A stretch of 64,000 bases of DNA from an uncultured Prevotellaceae bacterium (GTDB lineage: Bacteria > Bacteroidota > Bacteroidia > Bacteroidales > Bacteroidaceae), in contig CACZZQ010000006.1 in the NCBI GenBank assembly GCA_902785695.1, forward strand, positions 25,646 through 89,645, written 5' to 3'. This document shows, piece by piece, positions 1 to 7,106 of this stretch (position 1 is its first letter; every line of letters starts with the position of its first letter). Below the pieces are notes generated by a model. The model saw only the letters and a list, made by a program, of their open reading frames with translations, was not told the DNA's origin and did no database searches. The translations under genes and the position numbers were made by a program.

Positions 1-1739
1 CCGTTCTGGCGACCGGGTTCCCAGCGAGGCATGTTGCGCACCACATAGACGGCTTCCTCTCTCAGGGACTCTACGGCATCGAGGTATGCCTTGGCTCTTT
101 CGCGTTCATCTTCTTTATCATCAGAAAGGGCAGAAAGGTCGAGGACGTTAGCGGGCAGATTGCTCTTCACTGCTGCTGCCCTTGGTGAGCGCACCAGTCC
201 TGTCTTGTCGATAGTGAACTTCACGGTGACCTCTGCCTCTACCTGCATTTCGCGAGCTACGACGGGATAGCGCAAGTGACTGCTCAGATACTTCATGATC
301 TCGCCTTCTCCGCCAGGGAATGATGGTGCCTGCTCCATGAGGGTGAACGTGTTCTCGTCGCCGCTGTTCACGTCGTTGTCCTTGTAACGCGGGTCGTTGC
401 TGTCAATAGTGCCGTGAACACCCGTTACCTGAATGGGGGTAATCACCGTGTTAGGCTCGAGCTTTATCTCCAGGTTGTTGCTGGCGATGTCAACTGTATT
501 AGTCTTCATTCCTACAAATGAGACGCGGATCTTGTTCTGGGGGTTCTTTACCTTGAGTGCGAAGTTGCCGTTGAAGTCGGTGATGGTGCTGCCCACGATG
601 CGGCCGTAGCCGTCAATCTCTACGACATTGGCTCCAATAAGAACTCCAGTTTCATCTTTCACGGTGCCGGTGACCTTGTCGCCTGCCTTCACGGCCTCTA
701 CGGCCTCCACCTCTTTTACTTCTTTCACCTCTTTCACGGGTGCTGGAGTCTCAATGACTTCGGGTTCTGCTACTTCAGCGGTGAGGGCCTCCACGATGGG
801 CTGTTCAATAACCTCTACGCTGCTGTCAACGACTTCCTTCAGTGTCTCTTTGGGCTTTGAGAAAGCTGTGAGTGCGATGCCTACGAGGGGTACGGTGACG
901 GCGATCCACGCGATGCGCCACCAGTGTGAGTGTTGTTTCTTCATCATAATAATTCGTTTTTTAATGTTAAGATTAAACGAACATGCCAGCGCGTAGGCCT
1001 CCGCTCCAACTGTCCGCAGGATTAATAAGCGTTGGTAGTCACGACTTTGGATGTGATAATGATTGATCACTTCATCGTCAGCTTCGTATTCGTGAACTAC
1101 TTTTATTTCTTTCATAACAAGCCAGCATACGGGGTTTACCAGTGTGCATAGCAGGATAAACACGAGGTCGAGGGGGTGCAGCAGGCGGATGTGCGACAGC
1201 TCGTGGTGCATACTGGCACGGCGGGCAAAGCCGTTTTCCTTGTCGGAAATCACGATATAGTTCATCCAACTGAACGGACCGTACTCTTCGTTGTGAACCA
1301 CCAAGCGTATCCATCTGCCCACTCTGCGTGTGCGCTTTCCTCGCAGGAAGCGTATCATCTTCACCAGCGACTTCAGCCAGCCGATAGTTTGTATGCCTAT
1401 ATAGATAAGGTATGTGAGGGCAAGGATGATGAATATCTTTTGGGAAGTGTTAAGTGAGAAGTGTTGGGTGTTAAGTGAGAAGTCCACAGCACTCAGTGTT
1501 GACACCTCAATCGGTTCATATTGTGTGGTGTTCACTCGGCACACCTCTGCGATAGGCTCCATCTGCTCGGTGGTGGTGATGTGGATGAGTGGCAACAAAG
1601 CCGACACCACCACGCTGCCCAACAGGAACATACGGTTGAAACGATGGAACGTACTGCCGCTGAAGCACATCTTGTACAATAGCAAGAATGCCGACAGGCA
1701 CAGTGCCCACTCAATGACGTATATTACAAAACTTCCCAT
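1..1739 (-). CDS. M56 (BlaR1-like) sensor peptidase with carboxypeptidase-regulatory and TonB C-terminal domains, partial
   Basis: Membrane metallopeptidase of the BlaR1/MecR1 type; the C-terminal end lies beyond the left edge (579 codons visible). Translating the minus strand from the ATG at 1739 gives hydrophobic N-terminal segments, then a zinc motif HELSH at residues 179-183, then an EYEADDE stretch typical of M56 proteins. Residues about 265-345 are a membrane anchor and an acidic/Val-rich linker. About 350-430 form a carboxypeptidase-regulatory-like beta domain, and after about 470 a TonB C-terminal domain begins (FPGGEGEIMKYLSSHLRYP). This M56-TonB architecture is common in Bacteroidetes. 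It starts 1 bp after the blaI stop codon, so the two are co-transcribed and it probably controls BlaI by proteolysis. Residues 86-98 carry a 21-bp tandem repeat read as FSLNT twice. The ligand is unknown; no beta-lactamase gene is in view. Confidence 0.85.
   Translation of the reverse strand, partial: MGSFVIYVIEWALCLSAFLLLYKMCFSGSTFHRFNRMFLLGSVVVSALLPLIHITTTEQMEPIAEVCRVNTTQYEPIEVSTLSAVDFSLNTQHFSLNTSQKIFIILALTYLIYIGIQTIGWLKSLVKMIRFLRGKRTRRVGRWIRLVVHNEEYGPFSWMNYIVISDKENGFARRASMHHELSHIRLLHPLDLVFILLCTLVNPVCWLVMKEIKVVHEYEADDEVINHYHIQSRDYQRLLILRTVGAEAYALACSFNLNIKKRIIMMKKQHSHWWRIAWIAVTVPLVGIALTAFSKPKETLKEVVDSSVEVIEQPIVEALTAEVAEPEVIETPAPVKEVKEVKEVEAVEAVKAGDKVTGTVKDETGVLIGANVVEIDGYGRIVGSTITDFNGNFALKVKNPQNKIRVSFVGMKTNTVDIASNNLEIKLEPNTVITPIQVTGVHGTIDSNDPRYKDNDVNSGDENTFTLMEQAPSFPGGEGEIMKYLSSHLRYPVVAREMQVEAEVTVKFTIDKTGLVRSPRAAAVKSNLPANVLDLSALSDDKEDERERAKAYLDAVESLREEAVYVVRNMPRWEPGRQN
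1447..1482. repeat. Family B tandem repeat inside the M56 gene
   Basis: A 14-bp unit (GTGTTAAGTGAGAA) occurs at 1447-1460 and again at 1468-1481, a 21-bp period, in frame in the periplasmic/linker part of the M56 protein. It belongs to the group of short AT-rich tandem repeats seen throughout this window. Confidence 0.7.
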
Positions 1740-1740
1740 A

Positions 1741-2100
1741 TTATTCCTCCTCTACCATTTTGATGAGTTCCTTCAGTTCGTCCACGCTCACGTCGTGCTC
1801 TTTCACCAGATTCGAGATAAAGCCCATGTACGATCCACCGAAGAATTTCTTCACGTTTTCCTTGTTGATGGTGTTGATGTATTGCTCGCGTGAAACTGCA
1901 GCATCGTACATATAGAATTTCGGGCTTAGTTCCTTATGATGAATCATGCCGTGCATCTCCAGACGGCGTACATAGGTTGCAATGGTGTTGAAATGAGGCA
2001 CAGGCTCAGGAAGGTAGTTGATGAGGTCGCGAATGGACTGTTCGCCATGCTGCCACAGCACTTCCATGATGGTCATTTCCTTATCGGTTAGCTTCTTCAT
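1741..2100 (-). CDS. blaI: BlaI/MecI/CopY-family transcriptional repressor
   Basis: A 119-residue winged-helix repressor of the BlaI/MecI family, the usual length. The N-terminus (MKKLTDKEMTIMEVLWQHGE) is the diagnostic helix of the family. Residues 20-75 carry the winged helix with the recognition segment NTIATYVRRLEMHGMI, and the C-terminal helices (residues 80-119) are the dimerisation part containing the usual cleavage region. It is the first gene of a two-gene operon with the M56 peptidase. A TACA-N3-TGTA palindrome sits between the promoter elements upstream, so the operon is very probably autorepressed. Target genes beyond its own operon cannot be inferred. Confidence in the family is high. 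Confidence 0.93.
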   Translation of the reverse strand: MKKLTDKEMTIMEVLWQHGEQSIRDLINYLPEPVPHFNTIATYVRRLEMHGMIHHKELSPKFYMYDAAVSREQYINTINKENVKKFFGGSYMGFISNLVKEHDVSVDELKELIKMVEEE

Positions 2101-2137
2101 AATCGAATACTTTGATGACAGTTTTTAGTTGACGTTG

Positions 2138-2170
2138 CAAATATAACTACAAATTGTAGTAACTTCCAAA
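2138..2170 (-). promoter_or_regulatory. blaI promoter with embedded BlaI operator
   Basis: On the minus strand a TTTG -33 element (2167-2170) and a TATATTTG -7 element (2138-2145) are separated by 21 bp. The spacer starts with a perfect 15-bp palindrome, ACTACAAATTGTAGT (2146-2160), matching the TACA...TGTA half-sites of BlaI/MecI operators. A repressor dimer there would block RNA polymerase. Confidence 0.8.
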
Positions 2171-2292
2171 CTTCTTTAGTCTTGTTAACAATAGATGTGT
2201 AGTTGTTAACATTGTCCGCAGGCCTTTCTGATAATGAGCAAATGTCGCAGTTCTTTTTCAGAAATTCAAAGGGTATATTCAAAAAGAATAGT

Positions 2293-2300
2293 TACCTTTG
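2293..2300 (+). promoter_or_regulatory. -7 promoter element of the sugar-utilisation operon
   Basis: TACCTTTG matches the Bacteroidetes -7 consensus TAnnTTTG, 28 bp before the MFS start codon. No convincing -33 element is visible at the usual distance, which would fit activator-dependent expression. Confidence 0.6.
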
Positions 2301-2328
2301 CACCTGAAAACTAAAAACCTTACAGGAA

Positions 2329-3660
2329 ATGCAAAATAACAGCAAGGCGTTTATCTATTTCATCTGCTCTGTTTCGGCGATGGGCGGCCTGCTTTTCGGC
2401 TACGACTGGGTGGTGATAGGTGGCGCAAAACCCTTTTATGAACAGTTCTTTGGTATCGGTAACAGTCCGCTGATGCAGGGCGTGGCGATGTCTACGGCTT
2501 TAGTGGGCTGCTTGATTGGTGCAATGGTGGCTGGCGCATTGGCCGACCGTTATGGGCGCAAACCACTGTTGACTACCGCTGCCGTATTGTTCACGGTATC
2601 GGCTATCGGCACGGGCTTGTTTAATGACTTCACCTTGTTTAATATTGCACGCTTCATAGGCGGCGTCGGTATCGGAGTGGCTTCGGCACTCTCGCCGATG
2701 TATATCGCTGAGGTGAGTCCTGCGCATATCCGCGGACGCATGGTAAGTCTGAACCAGATGACCATCGTACTGGGCATTCTCGCTGCGCAGATAGTCAATA
2801 TGCTGTTGGCACGCGACAGTAGTGTGGCAGCAAACATGACGTGGAACGTAGCCTGGGGATGGCGCTGGATGTTCTGGGCAGAGACGGTGCCTGCTGCGCT
2901 GTTCCTGGTGATGAGTTTCTTGATTCCGGAGAGCCCTGTGTACCTGCAAGCCCACCCAAGCCCTCCCCAAGGGAGGGATGTTGAGTTACATAAAACAGCA
3001 TCAACAAGTAATCAGACATCTCCTCCTTGGGAGGGGCTTATGGAGGCCAAATATCGCCGTGTTCTCTTGCTGGGTCTTGTTATTGCCGTATTCCAGCAGT
3101 GGTGCGGTACGAACGTCATCTTCAACTATGCACAGGAGATTTTTACGGGCGCAGGTTATGATGTGGACGGTATGTTCATCGATATCGTCATTACGGGCAT
3201 TGCCAACGTAGCGTTTACGTTTGTGGCACTCTATACCATCGAGAAATGGGGTCGTCGCACGTTGATGCTCATTGGTGCTGGAGGTTTGGGATTGATTTAT
3301 CTGACGCTGGGCACCTGTTATTTCTTCGAGGTGAAGGGCGTGATGATGGTGGTGCTCGTGGTGACGGCCATCTCTGTATATGCCATGACGCTGGGTCCTG
3401 TGACGTGGACCTTGTTGGCTGAGATTTTTCCTAACCACATTCGTGGTGTGGCAATGGCTACCTGTACGTTTGCCCTGTGGGTGGGCTGCTGCACGCTCAC
3501 CTTCTCTTTCCCCTCGATGAACGCATCGCTGGGCAGTTATGGTACGTTCTGGATCTATAGTGCCATCTGTGTCTGCGCCTTCGTGTTCCTGTTTATGAGG
3601 TGTCCTGAGACAAAAGGGAAGTCATTAGAAGAACTTGAAAACGAACTTACTAAAATATGA
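2329..3660 (+). CDS. MFS sugar:proton symporter (sugar porter family)
   Basis: A 443-residue inner-membrane sugar transporter of the major facilitator superfamily, sugar-porter branch. Signatures are visible in order: GGLLFGYDW in the first membrane helix, ADRYGRKP in loop 2-3 (about residue 73), PESPVYLQ at the end of helix 6 (about 204-211), EKWGRR in loop 8-9, and PETKGKSLEELE near the C-terminus. Right after PESPVYLQ, in the central cytoplasmic loop, residues about 208-237 are encoded by a 90-bp GC-rich inverted-repeat element. The gene overlaps the next by 4 bp (ATGA), so translation is coupled. It probably imports the monosaccharides released by the downstream glycosidases; xylose, arabinose or galactose are possible and the sequence does not decide. 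Confidence 0.88.
   Translation: MQNNSKAFIYFICSVSAMGGLLFGYDWVVIGGAKPFYEQFFGIGNSPLMQGVAMSTALVGCLIGAMVAGALADRYGRKPLLTTAAVLFTVSAIGTGLFNDFTLFNIARFIGGVGIGVASALSPMYIAEVSPAHIRGRMVSLNQMTIVLGILAAQIVNMLLARDSSVAANMTWNVAWGWRWMFWAETVPAALFLVMSFLIPESPVYLQAHPSPPQGRDVELHKTASTSNQTSPPWEGLMEAKYRRVLLLGLVIAVFQQWCGTNVIFNYAQEIFTGAGYDVDGMFIDIVITGIANVAFTFVALYTIEKWGRRTLMLIGAGGLGLIYLTLGTCYFFEVKGVMMVVLVVTAISVYAMTLGPVTWTLLAEIFPNHIRGVAMATCTFALWVGCCTLTFSFPSMNASLGSYGTFWIYSAICVCAFVFLFMRCPETKGKSLEELENELTKI
2951..3040. repeat. Family A two-arm palindromic element, in frame in the MFS gene
   Basis: The left arm (2951-2977) contains CCCTCCCCAAGGGAGGG. The right arm (3021-3040) is an inverted copy with CCTCCTTGGGAGGGGCTTA. About 43 bp lie between. 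The reading frame passes through without a stop (about 30 codons, Pro/Ser/Gly-rich). Confidence 0.75.
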
Positions 3661-6600
3661 TCAAAGCTTGGAGAGAAATTGTGACTATTCCAACCTATGA
3701 GATTGGAAAGGCCGAGAAAACCCCGATATTCTTGGAGAAACGCGTGTATCAGGGATCGAGTGGGGTAGTGTATCCGTATCCTGTGATTGAGTCGATAGCC
3801 GATGAACCCACGCCTCATGAATGGAACGTGGTGTTCCTGGAGAACGAATATATCAAAGTAATGGTGATGCCTGAACTGGGCGGACGCATTCAGATGGCGT
3901 ACGACAAGATCAAACAGCGCCACTTCGTGTATTATAATCACGTCATCAAACCGGCGCTGGTGGGTCTGGCTGGCCCTTGGATTTCGGGCGGCATCGAGTT
4001 CAACTGGCCCCAGCATCACCGTCCATCGACCTATCTGCCCGTTGACTGTGACATCGTGGAGAATGAGGATGGCTCAATTACCGTTTGGGTGAACGAGATG
4101 GAACGGATGTTCCACCAGAAAGGTATGGCAGGCTTTACCTTAAGACCTGGTTGTGCATACTTGGAGATTCAGGGCCGTGTGTCAAATCGCACACCGCTGC
4201 CTCAGACTTTCCTGTGGTGGGCGAACCCTGCCGTTGAGGTGAACGACGAATACCAGAGTGTCTTCCCACCTGATGTGAATGCAGTGTTTGATCACGGTAA
4301 GCGTGCCGTGAGCAGTTTCCCCATCGCTACGGGAACCTATTATAAGATGGACTATTCGGCTGGTGTAGATATCTCGAACTATAAGAATATCTACGTGCCA
4401 ACAAGCTATATGGCCGTCAATTCGAAGTACGACTTCGAGGGTGGTTACGAGAACGATACCAAGGGGGGTATGCTCCATGTGGCCAGTCATCACTTCTCGC
4501 CAGGAAAGAAACAATGGACGTGGGGTAATGGCGACTTTGGGCGTGCGTGGGATAGGAATCTGACGGATGAGGGACCCACCCCCATGCCCCTCCCTGTATG
4601 GAGGGGAGTGGATAGTCCTGCTGGCTCTTCTGACAAGAAGTCTATTTATTCCCCTCCCTCACAGGGAGGGGTTAGGGGAGAGTCTTCTTTCCGTCCTTAC
4701 ATCGAACTGATGGCTGGTGTCTATACGGAGAACCAGCCCGACTTCACTTGGCTGATGCCATATGAGGAGAAACAGTTTGTGCAGTACTTCATGCCCTATC
4801 GCGAGTTGGGTGTGGTGAAGCAGGCAAGCAAGGACTTTATCCTGAATATTGATGAGGGTGGGCATTTCAAGGTGCTCGCAACATCGAAACAAGAGGTACG
4901 CATCGTTCTTCGCGATAAGAAAGGTGAGGAGTTTTTTAATCAGGTGGTGACGTTGTCACCTGAGGAGGTCTTTGAGCAGACGGTTGACGTCAAAGGCACT
5001 ACGCTGAACGACTTGGTGCTGAATGTAGGACGTTTGCAATGGATGGCTGAACCCGATGAGATTCGTCCTATACCCGATGCCGCCGAAGCTGCACTCTCGC
5101 CTGAAGACACAAAGACCAACGACCAGCTGTATCTGACGGGCCTGCACTTGGAGCAGTATCGCCATGCTACGTGGAGTGCCCTTGATTACTATGAGGAGGC
5201 ACTGCGTCGTGATCCTAATGATGTGCGTTGTCTGAACCAGACGGGCTTATGGTATCTGCGTCGTGGACGTTTCGATAAGGCCGAGTCTTACCTGAGAAAA
5301 GCAGTGAAGATCTGGCAGAAACGTAATCCTAATCCTTACGATGGAGAGGCTATCTTCAACCTCGCTCTCTGCTTGAAATATAAATCTGGTGGTTTAGGAG
5401 ATTCGACCAAACGACCAAATGACCAACAGGAGGCATACGAGTTGTTCTGGAAATCTACTTGGAACAAGGCATGGGCTGATGCCGGCTATTTCGAGGCTGC
5501 TTGTATCAGTACGGCGCAAGGTCGCTATGAAGATGCGCTCGACGAGTTGAACCGCAGTCTCATCTTCAATAGTTGTAACCACAAAGCGCGTGCTTTGAAG
5601 ACTGCCGTTCTTCGTCTGCTGGATAGAAAGGACGAGGCGTTGGCGTGGATTGATGAGAGTCTGCTGTTAGACCACTTTAACTATGGTTGTCGTTATGAGA
5701 AGTATCTGCTGACAAAAAATGAGGCCCTGTTCGATGAACTGAAGCAGTTGTTGCGCAAATCATCCAATAACTATGATGAGCTGGCACTCGACTATGCTGC
5801 AGCTGGTTTGAACGACGAGGCTCGCGCCATTTGGGATATCGCCATCAGCGAGGGTGCCGTGAGTCCGATGACCTATTATTATATGGGAAGCTTCACCCCC
5901 AACCCCTCTCTCGGGGGAGAGGGGAGTGATTACTTCCAAAGGGCAGAGCAAGCAGATTCCTATTGCTGTTTCCCCAACCGTTTGGAGGATGTGTTGGCAT
6001 TAGAGGCTGCTAAGGCGCAGAATCCCAAGGGAGCGAAGGCACCTTATTATCTGGGTTGTCTGTATTACGACAAGCGTCAGTACGACCTTGCCATTGAGAA
6101 CTGGGAACTGTCGGCACGTCTTGACCCGTCGTTCCCCACCGTTTGGCGTAACCTGGCACTGGCGCGTTTCAATAAAGCCCCCCTGTCATCCCCCAAGGGG
6201 GACACGATAGTCTCTTCAACTAAAGAAGCCCCCTCGGGGGCGGTAGGGGAGGCTTCGGAGGCATTGGAGTATATGGAGAAGGCCTTCCATCTCGATGAGA
6301 CCGACAGTCGCATTCTCATGGAGCTCGACCAACTCTACAAGCGTCTGCAAAAGCCGCATCAGCAGCGTCTGGACTTCCTGCAGAAATATCCGCAGCTGAT
6401 TGCTCAGCGTGATGACCTCGTACTCGAAGAGATTACCTTGTTGAACCAGCTCGGTCGTTACGAGGAAGCCAAGGCGAAGCTCGATGCCCATCAGTTCCAT
6501 CCTTGGGAGGGTGGTGAAGGTAAGGTGCCTGCACAGTATCAGTTCTGCAGGGTGGAGTTGGCGAAGCAAGCGCTTGAAAAGAAGAACTATGAAGAGGCTA

Positions 6601-7106
6601 TTTCGTTGCTCCAGGAATGCTTGGAGTATCCTCATCATCTGGGTGAGGGCAAACTCTATGGTGCTCAGGAGAATGACTTCTACTACTATCTTGGCATCGC
6701 TTATGATGCGATGGGACAGCAAGAAAATGCCCGTGAGTGTTGGATGGAAGCTACCAAGGGACCTCAGGAACCTGCACCAGCGATGTACTATAATGATGCT
6801 AAGCCCGACAAGATTTTCTATGCGGCATTGGCGTATCGGAAGTTGGGAGATGATGCAAAAGCCAATGGGCTTTGTTATAAGCTCATCAATTATGGAAAAC
6901 AGCACATCTTCGAGCATCAGACGATGGACTATTTTGCAGTGTCATTGCCCGACTTGTTGATCTGGGACGACTCGCTCGATGTGAAGAACCGCATCCATTG
7001 TCTTTATATGCTTGCTTTGGGTTATGAAGGCATGGGCGATCACGAGAAGGCAGAACGCTATTTTGCAGAATTACAATCAATGGACATCAATCATAAGAGA
7101 GCATGA
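3657..7106 (+). CDS. DUF5107 domain and TPR-repeat protein
   Basis: A 1149-residue protein with no signal peptide, so probably cytoplasmic. Residues 1-300 resemble DUF5107, a beta-rich fold related to aldose-epimerase-like sugar-binding domains (VMPELGGRIQMAYDK, GGIEFNWPQHH, FLWWANPAVEVND). From about residue 480 to the end there are many tetratricopeptide-like helical repeats (ALDYYEEALRRDPNDVRCLN, FDKAESYLRKAVKIW, DLAIENWELSARLDPSFP). This architecture is commonly found next to glycoside hydrolases in Bacteroidetes; its biochemical role is not established. It is translationally coupled to the MFS gene before it and to the GH35 gene after it. Four repeat elements interrupt it in frame: residues about 306-342, 583-590, 747-757 and 840-866. 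The two longest are absent from any expected domain core. Function inferred from context: handling or sensing of imported sugar. Confidence 0.8.
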   Translation: MIKAWREIVTIPTYEIGKAEKTPIFLEKRVYQGSSGVVYPYPVIESIADEPTPHEWNVVFLENEYIKVMVMPELGGRIQMAYDKIKQRHFVYYNHVIKPALVGLAGPWISGGIEFNWPQHHRPSTYLPVDCDIVENEDGSITVWVNEMERMFHQKGMAGFTLRPGCAYLEIQGRVSNRTPLPQTFLWWANPAVEVNDEYQSVFPPDVNAVFDHGKRAVSSFPIATGTYYKMDYSAGVDISNYKNIYVPTSYMAVNSKYDFEGGYENDTKGGMLHVASHHFSPGKKQWTWGNGDFGRAWDRNLTDEGPTPMPLPVWRGVDSPAGSSDKKSIYSPPSQGGVRGESSFRPYIELMAGVYTENQPDFTWLMPYEEKQFVQYFMPYRELGVVKQASKDFILNIDEGGHFKVLATSKQEVRIVLRDKKGEEFFNQVVTLSPEEVFEQTVDVKGTTLNDLVLNVGRLQWMAEPDEIRPIPDAAEAALSPEDTKTNDQLYLTGLHLEQYRHATWSALDYYEEALRRDPNDVRCLNQTGLWYLRRGRFDKAESYLRKAVKIWQKRNPNPYDGEAIFNLALCLKYKSGGLGDSTKRPNDQQEAYELFWKSTWNKAWADAGYFEAACISTAQGRYEDALDELNRSLIFNSCNHKARALKTAVLRLLDRKDEALAWIDESLLLDHFNYGCRYEKYLLTKNEALFDELKQLLRKSSNNYDELALDYAAAGLNDEARAIWDIAISEGAVSPMTYYYMGSFTPNPSLGGEGSDYFQRAEQADSYCCFPNRLEDVLALEAAKAQNPKGAKAPYYLGCLYYDKRQYDLAIENWELSARLDPSFPTVWRNLALARFNKAPLSSPKGDTIVSSTKEAPSGAVGEASEALEYMEKAFHLDETDSRILMELDQLYKRLQKPHQQRLDFLQKYPQLIAQRDDLVLEEITLLNQLGRYEEAKAKLDAHQFHPWEGGEGKVPAQYQFCRVELAKQALEKKNYEEAISLLQECLEYPHHLGEGKLYGAQENDFYYYLGIAYDAMGQQENARECWMEATKGPQEPAPAMYYNDAKPDKIFYAALAYRKLGDDAKANGLCYKLINYGKQHIFEHQTMDYFAVSLPDLLIWDDSLDVKNRIHCLYMLALGYEGMGDHEKAERYFAELQSMDINHKRA
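4573..4682. repeat. Family A two-arm element in the DUF5107 gene
   Basis: The left arm (4573-4611) contains CCCCTCCCTGTATGGAGGGG. The right arm (4648-4682), reverse-complemented, reads CCCCTAACCCCTCCCTGTGA and aligns with it. About 36 bp lie between. It is read in frame (TPMPLPVWRGV ... SPPSQGGVRGE). Confidence 0.78.
5404..5425. repeat. Family B tandem repeat in the DUF5107 gene
   Basis: Three near-identical heptad-like units (CGACCAAA, CGACCAAA with a T, GACCA) in a row, read as STKRPNDQQ between two TPR helices. Short, but the same style as other family B sites. Confidence 0.5.
5895..5927. repeat. Family A single-arm element in the DUF5107 gene
   Basis: One arm only: ACCCCTCTCTCGGGGGAGAG within a C-rich/G-rich palindrome, read as TPNPSLGGEGS. 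It has the same hairpin layout as the arms of the two-arm copies. Confidence 0.7.
6175..6255. repeat. Family A two-arm element in the DUF5107 gene
   Basis: The left arm (6175-6205, AAGCCCCCCTGTCATCCCCC) and the right arm (6223-6255) are inverted copies; both outer ends are AAGCC when read inward. The 81-bp unit equals 27 codons and is read APLSSPKGDTI ... EAPSGAVGEAS. Confidence 0.75.

Noticed and set aside
3657-7106. Frameshift or chimaeric assembly to explain the odd Pro/Gly stretches in the DUF5107 protein
   Set aside because: The same palindromic style recurs in other genes and the frame is preserved across every insert, so sequencing error is unlikely.
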